DNA of 64,000 nt from Taudactylus pleione (taxonomy: Eukaryota > Chordata > Amphibia > Anura > Myobatrachidae). Both the position numbers and the translations under genes were made by a program. The notes beneath the pieces are model-generated. The model searched no databases. It had not been told where the DNA came from and saw nothing but the letters and a program-made list of their open reading frames with translations. Of the stretch, positions 47,482-60,700 are shown one piece after another. The stretch is taken from the NCBI GenBank assembly GCA_031769625.1, contig JAUIMM010001993.1:186001-250000 (forward strand), read 5' to 3'. Every line of letters begins with the position of its first letter. The first letter of the stretch is position 1.

Positions 47482-49930
47482 GGTCTTCAACACATCCAGT
47501 GAAATTTTGAGCTGTCTGTGTTTGCTACAAGAGGAGATATCACAAAGTATGGACTTTTGTTATTTCCATTGCTTTCAATGCATTTTGGCCTAAAACTTGC
47601 ATTTGCTGTTTTCTCTTAAACGCAACATGGGAGAAAAACCATTTCACATCACATTTGTGGGTTTTGGTCTTCAACACATCCAGTGAAATTTTGAGCTGTC
47701 TGCGTTTGCTACAAGAGGAGATAACACAAAGTATGGGCTTTTGTTGTTTCCATTGCTTTCAATGCATTTTGGCCTAAAACGTGCATTTGCTGTTTTCTCT
47801 TAAACGCAACATGGGAGAAAAACCATTTCACATCACATTTGTGGGTCTTGGTCTTCAACACATCCAGTGAAATTTTGAGCTGTCTGTGTTTGCTACAAGA
47901 GGAGATATCACAAAGTATGCGCTTTTGTTGTTTCCATTGCTTTCAAAGCATTTTGGCCTAAAACGTGCAGTTGCTGTTTTCTCTTAAACGCAACATGGGA
48001 GAAAAACCATTTCACATCACATTTGTGGGTCTTGGTCTTCAACACATCCAGTGAAATTTTGAGCTGTCTGTGTTTGCTACAAGAGGAGATATCACAAAGT
48101 ATGCGCTTTTGTTGTTTCCATTGCTTTCAATGCATTTTGGCATAAAACGAGCATTTGCTATTTTCTCTTAAACGCAACATGGGAGAAAAACCTTTTCACA
48201 TCACATTTGTGGGTCTTGGTCTTCAACACATCCAGTGAAATTTTGAGCTGTCTGTGTTTGCTACAAGAGGAGATATCACAAAGTATGCGCTTTTGTTGTT
48301 TCCATTGCTTTCAATGCATTTTGGCCTAAAACGTGCATTTGCTGTTTTCTCTTAAACGCAACATGGGAGAAAAACCATTTCACATCACATTTGTGGGTCT
48401 TGGTCTTCAACACATCCAGTGAAATTTTGAGCTGTCTGTGTTTGCTACAAGAGGAGATATCACAAAGTATGCGCTTTTGTTATTTCCATTGCTTTCAATG
48501 TATTTTGGCCTAAAACTTGCATTTGCTGTTTTCTCTTAAACGCAACATGGGAGAAAAACCATTTCACATCACATTTGTGGGTTTTGGTCTTCAACACATC
48601 CAGTGAAATTTTGAGCTGTCTGTGTTTGCTACAAGAGGAGATAACACAAAGTATGCGCTTTTGTGTTTCCATTGCTTTCAATGCATTTTGGCCTAAAACG
48701 TGCATTTGCTGTTTTCTCTTAAACGCAACATGGGAGAAAAACCATTTCACATCACATTTGTGGGTCTTGGTCTTCAACACATCCAGTGAAATTTTGAGCT
48801 GTCTGTGTTTGCTACAAGAGGAGATATCACAAAGTATGCGCTTTTGTTGTTTCCATTGCTTTCAAAGCATTTTGGCCTAAAACGTGCAGTTGCTGTTTTC
48901 TCTTAAACGCAACATGGGAGAAAAACCATTTCACATCACATTTGTGGGTCTTGGTCTTCAACACATCCAGTGAAGTTTTGAGCTGTCTGTGTTTGCTACA
49001 AGAAGAGATATCACAAAGTATGCGCTTTTGTTATTTCCATTGCTTTCAATGCATTTTGGCCTAAAACTTGCATTTGCTGTTTTCTCTTAAATGCAACATG
49101 GGAGAAAAACCATTTCACATCACATTTGTGGGTTTTGGTCTTCAACACATCCAGTGAAATTTTGAGCTGTCTGTGTTTGCCTCAAGAGGAGATAACACAA
49201 AGTATGCTCTTTTGTTGTTTCCATTGCTTTCAAAGCATTTTGGCCTAAAACGTGCATTTGCTGTTTTCTCTTAAACGCAACATGGGAGAAAAACCATTTC
49301 ACATCACATTTGTGGGTCTTGGTCTTCAACACATCCAGTGAAATTTTGAGCTGTCTGTGTTTGCTACAAGAGGAGATATCACAAAGTATGCGCTTTTGTT
49401 GTTTTCATTGCTTTCAATGCATTTTGGCCTAAAACGTGCATTTGCTGTTTTCTCTTAAACGCAACATGGGAGAAAAACCATTTCACATCACATTTGTGGG
49501 TCTTGGTCTTCAACACACCCAGTGCAATTTTGAGCTGTCTGTGTTTGCTACAAGAGGAGATATCACAAAGTATGGACTTTTGTTATTTCCATTGCTTTCA
49601 ATGCATTTTGGCCTAAAACTTGCATTTGCTGTTTTCTCTTAAAAGCAACATGGGAGAAAAACCATTTCACATCACATTTGTGGGTCTTGGTCTTCAACAC
49701 ATCCAGTGAAATTTTGAGCTGTCTGTGTTTGCTACAAGAGGAGATATCACAAAGTATGCGCTTTTGTTGTTTCCATTGCTTTCAATGCATTTTGGCCTAA
49801 AACGTGCATTTGCTGTTTTCTCTTAAACGCAACATGGGAGAAAAACCATTTCACATCACATTTGTGGGTCTTGGTCTTCAACACATCCAGTGAAATTTTG
49901 AGCTGTCTGTGTTTGTTACAAGAGGAGATA
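47482..49930. repeat. Continuation of the HOR interrupted by the LINE
   Basis: Monomers here follow the order tatggac with aaaactt; gggtttt with ctgcgtttg and gataac; caaagc with cgtgcag; ggcataaaacga; gctattttc; caatgta; gggtttt with gtgtttcc. The first three repeat the order at about 38900-39350 and the rest that at about 38050-38780. A private tatgggc variant lies near 47733. Apart from the loss of about 3 bases, the array reads on as if the LINE were not there. Confidence 0.88.
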
Positions 49931-52900
49931 TCACAAAGTATGCGCTTTTGTTATTTCCATTGCTTTCAATGCATTTTGGCCTAAAACTTGCATTTGCTGT
50001 TTTCTCTTAAACGCAACATGGGAGAAAAACCATTTCACATCACATTTTTGGGTTTTGGTCTTCAACACATCAAGTGAAATTTTGAGCTGTCTGTGTTTGC
50101 TACAAGAGGAGATAACACAAAGTATGTGCTTTTGTTGTTTCCATTGCTTTCAATGCATTTTGGCCTAAAACGTGCATTTGCTGTTTTCTCTTAAACGCAA
50201 CATGGGAGAAAAACCATTTCACATCACATTTGTGGGTCTTGGTCTTCAACACATCCAGTGAAATTTTGAGCTGTCTGTGTTTGCTACAAAAGGAGATATC
50301 ACAAAGTATGCGCTTTTGTTGTTTCCATTGCTTTCAATGCATTTTGGCATAAAACGAGCATTTGCTATTTTCTCTTAAACGCAACATGGGAGAAAAACCA
50401 TTTCACATCACATTTGTGGGTCTTGGTCTTCAACACATCCAGTGAAATTTTGAGCTGTCTGTGTTTGCTACAAGAGGAGATATCACAAAGTATGCGCTTT
50501 TGTTGTTTCCATTGCTTTCAATGCATTTTGGCCTAAAACGTGCATTTGCTGTTTTCTCTTAAATGCAACATGGGAGAAAAACCATTTCACATCACATTTG
50601 TGGGTCTTGGTCTTCAACACATCCAGTGAAATTTTGAGCTGTCTGTGTTTGCTACAAGAGGAGATATCACAAAGTATGCGCTTTTGTTATTTCCATTGCT
50701 TTCAATGTATTTTGGCCTAAAACTTGCATTTGCTGTTTTCTCTTAAACGCAACATGGGAGAAAAACCATTTCACATCACATTTGTGGGTTTTGGTCTTCA
50801 ACACATCCAGTGAAATTTTGAGCTGTCTGTGTTTGCTACAAGAGGAGATAACACAAAGTATGCGCTTTTGTGTTTCCATTGCTTTCAATGCATTTTGGCC
50901 TCAAACGTGCATTTGCTGTTTTCTCTTAAACGCAACATGGGAGAAAAACCATTTCACATCACATTTGTGGGTCTTGGTCTTCAACACATCCAGTGAAATT
51001 TTGAGCTGTCTGTGTTTGCTACAAGAGGAGATATCACAAAGTATGGACTTTTGTTATTTCCATTGCTTTCAATGCATTTTGGCCTAAAACTTGCATTTGC
51101 TGTTTTCTCTTAAACGCAACATGGGAGAAAAACCATTTCACATCACATTTGTGGGTTTTGGTCTTCAACACATCCAGTGAAATTTTGAGCTGTCTGTGTT
51201 TGCTACAAGAGAAGATAACACAAAGTATGCGCTTTTGTTGTTTCCATTGCTTTCAATGCATTTTGGCCTAAAACGTGCATTTGCTGTTTTCTCTTAAACG
51301 CAACATGGGAGAAAAACCATTTCACATCACATTTGTGGGTCTTGGTCTTCAACACATCCAGTGAAATTTTGAGCTGTCTGTGTTTGCTACAAGAGGAGAT
51401 ATCACAAAGTATGCGCTTTTGTTGTTTCCATTGCTTTCAAAGCATTTTGGCCTAAAACGTGCAGTTGCTGTTTTCTCTTAAACGCAACATGGGAGAAAAA
51501 CCATTTCACATCACATTTGTGGGTCTTGGTCTTCAACACATCCAGTGAAGTTTTGAGCTGTCTGTGTTTGCTACAAGAAGAGATATCACAAAGTATGCGC
51601 TTTTCTTATTTCCATTGCTTTCAATGCATTTTGGCGTAAAACTTGCATTTGCTGTTTTCTCTTAAATGCAACATGGGAGAAAAACCATTTCACATCACAT
51701 TTGTGGGTTTTGGTCTTCAACACATCCAGTGAAATTTTGAGCTGTCTGTGTTTTCCTCAAGAGGAGATAACACAAAGTATGCGCTTTTGTTGTTTCCATT
51801 GCTTTCAAAGCATTTTGGCCTAAAACGTGCATTTGCTGTTTTCTCTTAAGCGCAACATGGGAGAAAAACCATTTCACATCACATTTGTGGGTCTTGGTCT
51901 TCAACACATCCAGTGAAATTTTGAGCTGTCTGTGTTTCCTACAAGAGGAGATATCACAAAGTATGCGCTTTTGTTGTTTTCATTGCTTTCAATGCATTTT
52001 GGCCTAAAACGTGCATTTGCTGTTTTCTCTTAAACGCAACATGGGAGAAAAACCATTTCACATCACATTTGTGGGTCTTGGTCTTCAACACATCCAGTGC
52101 AATTTTGAGCTGTCTGTGTTTGCTACAAGAGGAGATATCACAAAGTATGGACTTTTGTTATTTCCATTGCTTTCAATGCATTTTGGCCTAAAACTTGCAT
52201 TTGCTGTTTTCTCTTAAAAGCAACATGGGAGAAAAACCATTTCACATCACATTTGTGGGTCTTGGTCTTCAACACATCCAGTGAAATTTTGAGCTGTCTG
52301 TGTTTGCTACAAGAGGAGATATCACAAAGTATGCGCTTTTGTTATTTCCATTGCTTTCAATGCATTTTGGCCTAAAACTTGCATTTGCTGTTTTCTCTTA
52401 AACGCAACATGGGAGAAAAACCATTTCACATCACATTTTTGGGTTTTGGTCTTCAACACATCAAGTGAAATTTTGAGCTGTCTGTGTTTGCTACAAGAGG
52501 AGATAACACAAAGTATGTGCTTTTGTTGTTTCCATTGCTTTCAATGCATTTTGGCCTAAAACGTGCATTTGCTGTTTTCTCTTAAACGCAACATGGGAGA
52601 AAAACCATTTCACATCACATTTGTGGGTCTTGGTCTTCAACACATCCAGTGAAATTTTGAGCTGTCTGTGTTTGCTACAAGAGGAGATATCACAAAGTAT
52701 GCGCTTTTGTTGTTTCCATTGCTTTCAATGCATTTTGGCATAAAACGAGCATTTGCTATTTTCTCTTAAACGCAACATGGGAGAAAAACCATTTCACATC
52801 ACATTTGTGGGTCTTGGTCTTCAACACATCCAGTGAAATTTTGAGCTGTCTGTGTTTGCTACAAGAGGAGATATCACAAAGTATGCGCTTTTGTTGTTTC

Positions 52901-54710
52901 CATTGCTTTCAATGCATTTTGGCCTAAAACGTGCATTTGCTGTTTTCTCTTAAACGCAACATGGGAGAAAAACCATTTCACATCACATTTGTGGGTCTTG
53001 GTCTTCAACACATCCAGTGAAATTTTGAGCTGTCTGTGTTTGCTACAAGAGTAGATATCACAAAGTATGCGCTTTTGTTATTTCCATTGCTTTCAATGTA
53101 TTTTGGCCTAAAACTTGCATTTGCTGTTTTCTCTTAAACGCAACATGGGAGAAAAACCATTTCACATCACATTTGTGGGTTTTGGTCTTCAACACATCCA
53201 GTGAAATTTTGAGCTGTCTGTGTTTGCTACAAGAGGAGATAACACAAAGTATGCGCTTTTGTGTTTCCATTGCTTTCAATGCATTTTGGCCTCAAACGTG
53301 CATTTGCTGTTTTCTCTTAAACGCAACATGGGAGAAAAACCATTTCACATCACATTTGTGGGTCTTGGTCTTCAACACATCCAGTGAAATTTTGAGCTGT
53401 CTGTGTTTGCTACAAGAGGAGATATCACAAAGTATGGACTTTTGTTATTTCCATTGCTTTCAATGCATTTTGGCCTAAAACTTGCATTTGCTGTTTTCTC
53501 TTAAACGCAACATGGGAGAAAAACCATTTCACATCACATTTGTGGGTTTTGGTCTTCAACACATCCAGTGAAATTTTGAGCTGTCTGTGTTTGCTACAAG
53601 AGGAGATAACACAAAGTATGCGCTTTTGTTGTTTCCATTGCTTTCAATGCATTTTGGCCTAAAACGTGCATTTGCTGTTTTCTCTTAAACGCAACATGGG
53701 AGAAAAACCATTTCACATCACATTTGTGGGTCTTGGTCTTCAACACATCCAGTGAAATTTTGAGCTGTCTGTGTTTGCTACAAGAGGAGATATCACAAAG
53801 TATGCGCTTTTGTTGTTTCCATTGCTTTCAAAGCATTTTGGCCTAAAACGTGCAGTTGCTGTTTTCTCTTAAACGCAACATGGGAGAAAAACCATTTCAC
53901 ATCACATTTGTGGGTCTTGGTCTTCAACACATCCAGTGAAGTTTTGAGCTGTCTGTGTTTGCTACAAGAAGAGATATCACAAAGTATGCGCTTTTGTTAT
54001 TTCCATTGCTTTCAATGCATTTTGGCCTAAAACGTGCATTTGCTGTTTTCTCTTAAATGCAACATGGGAGAAAAACCATTTCACATCACATTTGTGGGTT
54101 TTGGTCTTCAACACATCCAGTGAAATTTTGAGCTGTCTGTGTTTGCCTCAAGAGGAGATAACACAAAGTATGCGCTTTTGTTGTTTCCATTGCTTTCAAA
54201 GCATTTTGGCCTAAAACGTGCATTTGCTGTTTTCTCTTAAACGCAACATGGGAGAAAAACCATTTCACATCACATTTGTGGGTCTTGGTCTTCAACACAT
54301 CCAGTGAAATTTTGAGCTGTCTGTGTTTGCTACAAGAGGAGATATCACAAAGTATGCGCTTTTGTTGTTTTCATTGCTTTCAATGCATTTTGGCCTAAAA
54401 CGTGCATTTGCTGTTTTCTCTTAAACGCAACATGGGAGAAAAACCATTTCACATCACATTTGTGGGTCTTGGTCTTCAACACATCCAGTGCAATTTTGAG
54501 CTGTCTGTGTTTGCTACAAGAGGAGATATCACAAAGTATGGACTTTTGTTATTTCCATTGCTTTCAATGCATTTTGGCCTAAAACTTGCATTTGCTGTTT
54601 TCTCTTAAAAGCAACATGGGAGAAAAACCATTTCACATCACATTTGTGGGTCTTGGTCTTCAACACATCCAGTGAAATTTTGAGCTGTCTGTGTTTGCTA
54701 CAAGAGGAGA
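49930..54710. repeat. Two tandem copies of a 2391-bp HOR (13 monomers)
   Basis: Copy 1 (about 49930-52320) and copy 2 (about 52320-54710) match at a 2391-bp offset, which is 13 monomers less 1 base. Shared markers are cacattttt with catcaagtg (near 50045 and 52436), ggcataaaacga then gctattttc, gtgtttcc with cctcaaacgtg (near 50900 and 53291), gtgaagttttg with agaagagat (near 51547 and 53938), and the gtgcaattt/tatggac monomer (52011 and 54402). Copy 1 alone has ttcttatttcc (about 51604), ttggcgtaaaac and cttaagcgc (about 51847). Confidence 0.9.
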
Positions 54711-57700
54711 TATCACAAAGTATGCGCTTTTGTTGTTTCCATTGCTTTCAATGCATTTGGCCTAAAACGTGCATTTGCTGTTTTCTCTTAAACGCAACAT
54801 GGGAGAAAAACCTTTTCACATCATATTTGTGGGTCTTGGTCTTCAACACATCCAGTGAAATTTTGAGCTGTCTGTGTTTGCTACAAGAGGAGATATCACA
54901 AAGTATGGACTTTTGTTATTTCCATTGCTTTCAATGCATTTTGGCCTAAAACGTGCATTTGCTGTTTTCTCTTAAAAGCAACATGGGAGAAAAACCATTT
55001 CACATCACATTTGTGGGTCTTGGTCTTCAACACATCCAGTGAAATTTTGAGCTGTCTGTGTTTGCTACAAGAGGAGATATCACAAAGTATGCGCTTTTGT
55101 TGTTTCCATTGCTTTCAAAGCATTTTGGCCTAAAACGTGCATTTGCTGTTTTCTCTTAAACGCAACATAGGAGAAAAACCATTTCACATCACATTTGTGG
55201 GTCTTGGTCTTCAACACATCCAGTGAAATTTTGAGCTGTCTGTGTTTGCTTCAAGAGGAGATATCACAAAGTATGCGCTTTTGTTATTTCCATTGCTTTC
55301 AATGCATTTTGGCCTAAAACTTGCATTTGCTGTTTTCTCTTAAATGCAACATGGGAGAAAAACCATTTCACATCACATTTGTGGGTTTTGGTCTTCAACA
55401 CATCCAGTGAAATTTTGAGCTGTCTGTGTTTGCTACAAGAGGAGATAACACAAAGTATGCTCTTTTGTTGTTTCCATTGCTTTCAATGCATTTTGGCCTA
55501 AAACGTGCATTTGCTGTTTTCTCTTAAACGCAACATGGGAGAAAAACCATTTCACATCACATTTGTGGGTCTTGGTCTTCAACACATCCAGTGAAATTTT
55601 GAGCTGTCTGTGTTTGCTACAAGAGGAGATATCACAAAGTATGCGCTTTTGTTGTTTCCATTGCTTTCAAAGCATTTTGGCCTAAAACGTGCATTTGCTG
55701 TTTTCTCTTAAACGCAACATGGGAGAAAAACCATTTCACATCACATTTGTGGGTCTTGGTCTTCAACACATCCAGTGAAATTTTGAGCTGTCTGTGTTTG
55801 CTACAAGAGGAGATATCACAAAGTATGCGCTTTTGTTGTTTTCATTGCTTTCAATGCATTTTGGCCTAAAACTTGCATTTGCTGTTTTCTCTTAAACGCA
55901 ACATGGGAGAAAAACCATTTCACATCATATTTGTGGGTCTTGGTCTTCAACACATCCAGTGCAATTTTGAGCTGTCTGTGTTTGCTACAAGAGGAGATAT
56001 CACAAAGTATGGACTTTTGTTATTTCCATTGCTTTCAATGCATTTTGGCCTAAAACTTGCATTTGCTGTTTTCTCTTAAACGCAACATGGGAGAAAAACC
56101 ATTTCACATCACATTTGTGGGTTTTGGTCTTCAACACATCCAGTGAAATTTTGAGCTGTCTGTGTTTGCTACAAGAGGAGATATCACAAAGTATGCGCTT
56201 TTGTTATTTCCATTGCTTTCAATGCATTTTGGCCTAAAACTTGCATTTGCTGTTTTCTCTTAAACGCAACATGGGAGAAAAACCATTTCACATCATATTT
56301 GTGGGTCTTGGTCTTCAACACATCCAGTGAAATTTTGAGCTGTCTGTGTTTGCTACAAGAGGAGATAACACAAAGTATGTGCTTTTGTTGTTTCCATTGC
56401 TTTCAATGCATTTTGGCCTAAAACGTGCATTTGCTGTTTTCTCTTAAACGCAACATGGGAGAAAAACCATTTCACATCACATTTGTGGGTCTTGGTCTTC
56501 AACACATCCAGTGAAATTTTGAGCTGTCTGTGTGTGCTACAAGAGGAGATATCACAAAGTATGCGCTTTTGTTGTTTCCATTGCTTTCAATGCATTTTGG
56601 CCTAAAACGTGCATTTGCTGTTTTCTCTTAAACGCAACATGGGAGAAAAACCATTTCACATCACATTTGTGGGTCTTGGTCTTCAACACATCCAGTGAAA
56701 TTTTGAGCTGTCTGTGTTTGCTACAAGAGGAGATATCACAAAGTATGCGCTTTTGTTGTTTCCATTGCTTTCAATGTATTTTGGCCTAAAACTTGCATTT
56801 GCTGTTTTCTCTTAAACGCAACATGGGAGAAAAACCATTTCACATCACATTTGTGGGTTTTGGTCTTCAACACATCCAGTGAAATTTTGAGCTGTCTGTG
56901 TTTGCTACAAGAGGAGATAACACAAAGTATGCGCTTTTGTGTTTCCATTGCTTTCAATGCATTTTGGCCTCAAACGTGCATTTGCTGTTTTCTCTTAAAC
57001 GCAACATGGGAGAAAAACCATTTCACATCACATTTGTGGGTCTTGGTCTTCAACACATCCAGTGAAATTTTGAGCTGTCTGTGTTTGCTACAAGAGGAGA
57101 TATCACAAAGTATGCGCTTTTGTTGTTTCCATTGCTTTCAAAGCATTTTGGCCTAAAACGTGCAGTTGCTGTTTTCTCTTAAACGCAACATGGGAGAAAA
57201 ACCATTTCACATCACATTTGTGGGTCTTGGTCTTCAACACATCCAGTGAAGTTTTGAGCTGTCTGTGTTTGCTACAAGAAGAGATATCACAAAGTATGCG
57301 CTTTTGTTATTTCCATTGCTTTCAATGCATTTTGGCCTAAAACGTGCATTTGCTGTTTTCTCTTAAATGCAACATGGGAGAAAAACCATTTCACATCACA
57401 TTTGTGGGTTTTGGTCTTCAACACATCCAGTGAAATTTTGAGCTGTCTGTGTTTGCCTCAAGAGGAGATAACACAAAGTATGCGCTTTTGTTGTTTCCAT
57501 TGCTTTCAAAGCATTTTGGCCTAAAACGTGCATTTGCTGTTTTCTCTTAAATGCAACATGGGAGAAAAACCATTTCACATCACATTTGTGGGTCTTGGTC
57601 TTCAACACATCCAGTGAAATTTTGAGCTGTCTGTGTTTGCTACAAGAGGAGATATCACAAAGTATGCGCTTTTGTTGTTTTCATTGCTTTCAATGCATTT

Positions 57701-60700
57701 TGGCCTAAAACGTGCATTTGCTGTTTTCTCTTAAACGCAACATGGGAGAAAAACCATTTCACATCACATTTGTGGGTCTTGGTCTTCAACACATCCAGTG
57801 CAATTTTGAGCTGTCTGTGTTTGCTACAAGAGGAGATATCACAAAGTATGGACTTTTGTTATTTCCATTGCTTTCAATGCATTTTGGCCTAAAACTTGCA
57901 TTTGCTGTTTTCTCTTAAAAGCAACATGGGAGAAAAACCATTTCACATCACATTTGTGGGTCTTGGTCTTCAACACATCCAGTGAAATTTTGAGCTGTCT
58001 GTGTTTGCTACAAGAGGAGATATCACAAAGTATGCGCTTTTGTTGTTTCCATTGCTTTCAATGCATTTTGGCCTAAAACGTGCATTTGCTGTTTTCTCTT
58101 AAACGCAACATGGGAGAAAAACCTTTTCACATCATATTTGTGGGTCTTGGTCTTCAACACATCCAGTGAAATTTTGAGCTGTCTGTGTTTGCTACAAGAG
58201 GAGATATCACAAAGTATGGACTTTTGTTATTTCCATTGCTTTCAATGCATTTTGGCCTAAAACGTGCATTTGCTGTTTTCTCTTAAAAGCAACATGGGAG
58301 AAAAACCATTTCACATCACATTTGTGGGTCTTGGTCTTCAACACATCCAGTGAAATTTTGAGCTGTCTGTGTTTGCTACAAGAGGAGATATCACAAAGTA
58401 TGCGCTTTTGTTGTTTCCATTGCTTTCAAAGCATTTTGGCCTAAAACGTGCATTTGCTGTTTTCTCTTAAACGCAACATAGGAGAAAAACCATTTCACAT
58501 CACATTTGTGGGTCTTGGTCTTCAACACATCCAGTGAAATTTTGAGCTGTCTGTGTTTGCTTCAAGAGGAGATATCACAAAGTATGCGCTTTTGTTATTT
58601 CCATTGCTTTCAATGCATTTTGGCCTAAAACTTGCATTTGCTGTTTTCTCTTAAATGCAACATGGGAGAAAAACCATTTCACATCACATTTGTGGGTTTT
58701 GGTCTTCAACACATCCAGTGAAATTTTGAGCTGTCTGTGTTTGCTACAAGAGGAGATAACACAAAGTATGCTCTTTTGTTGTTTCCATTGCTTTCAATGC
58801 ATTTTGGCCTAAAACGTGCATTTGCTGTTTTCTCTTAAACGCAACATGGGAGAAAAACCATTTCACATCACATTTGTGGGTCTTGGTCTTCAACACATCC
58901 AGTGAAATTTTGAGCTGTCTGTGTTTGCTACAAGAGGAGATATCACAAAGTATGCGCTTTTGTTGTTTCCATTGCTTTCAATGCATTTTGGCCTAAAACG
59001 TGCATTTGCTGTTTTCTCTTAAACGCAACATGGGAGAAAAACCATTTCACATCACACTTGTGGGTCTTGGTCTTCAACACATCCAGTGAAATTTTGAGCT
59101 GTCTGTGTTTGCTACAAGAGGAGATATCACAAAGTATGCACTTTTGTTATTTCCATTGCTTTCAATGCATTTTGGCCTAAAACTTGCATTTGCTGTTTTC
59201 TCTTAAACGCAACATGGGAGAAAAAACATTTCACATCACATTTTTGGGTTTTGGTCTTCAACACATCAAGTGAAATTTTGAGCTGTCTGTGTTTGCTACA
59301 AGAGGAGATAACACAAAGTATGTGCTTTTGTTGTTTCCATTGCTTTCAATGCATTTTGGCCTAAAACGTGCATTTGCTGTTTTCTCTTAAACGCAACATG
59401 GGAGAAAAACCATTTCACATCACATTTGTGGGTCTTGGTCTTCAACACATCCAGTGAAATTTTGAGCTGTCTGTGTTTGCTACAAGAGGAGATATCACAA
59501 AGTATGCGCTTTTGTTGTTTCCATTGCTTTCAATGCATTTTGGCATAAAACGAGCATTTGCTATTTTCTCTTAAACGCAACATGGGAGAAAAACCATTTC
59601 ACATCACATTTGTGGGTCTTGGTCTTCAACACATCCAGTGAAATTTTGAGCTGTCTGTGTTTGCTACAAGAGGAGATATCACAAAGTATGCGCTTTTGTT
59701 GTTTCCATTGCTTTCAATGCATTTTGGCCTAAAACGTGCATTTGCTGTTTTCTCTTAAACGCAACATGGGAGAAAAACCATTTCACATCACATTTGTGGG
59801 TCTTGGTCTTCAACACATCCAGTGAAATTTTGAGCTGTCTGTGTTTGCTACAAGAGGAGATATCACAAAGTATGCGCTTTTGTTATTTCCATTGCTTTCA
59901 ATGTATTTTGGCCTAAAACTTGCATTTGCTGTTTTCTCTTAAACGCAACATGGGAGAAAAACCATTTCACATCACATTTGTGGGTTTTGGTCTTCAACAC
60001 ATCCAGTGAAATTTTGAGCTGTCTGTGTTTGCTACAAGAGGAGATAACACAAAGTATGCGCTTTTGTGTTTCCATTGCTTTCAATGCATTTTGGCCTCAA
60101 ACGTGCATTTGCTGTTTTCTCTTAAACGCAACATGGGAGAAAAACCATTTCACATCACATTTGTGGGTCTTGGTCTTCAACACATCCAGTGAAATTTTGA
60201 GCTGTCTGTGTTTGCTACAAGAGGAGATATCACAAAGTATGCGCTTTTGTTATTTCCATTGCTTTCAATGCATTTTGGCCTAAAACTTGCATTTGCTGTT
60301 TTCTCTTAAACGCAACATGGGAGAAAAACCATTTCACATCACATTTGTGGGTTTTGGTCTTCAACACATCCAGTGAAATTTTGAGCTGTCTGTGTTTGCT
60401 ACAAGAGGAGATAACACAAAGTATGCGCTTTTGTTGTTTCCATTGCTTTCAATGCATTTTGGCCTAAAACGTGCATTTGCTGTTTTCTTTTAAACGCAAC
60501 ATGGGAGAAAAACCATTTCACATCACATTTGTGGGTCTTGGTCTTCAACACATCCAGTGAAATTTTGAGCTGTCTGTGTTTGCTACAAGAGGAGATATCA
60601 CAAAGTATGCGCTTTTGTTGTTTCCATTGCTTTCAAAGCATTTTGGCCTAAAACGTGCAGTTGCTGTTTTCTCTTAAACGCAACATGGGAGAAAAACCAT

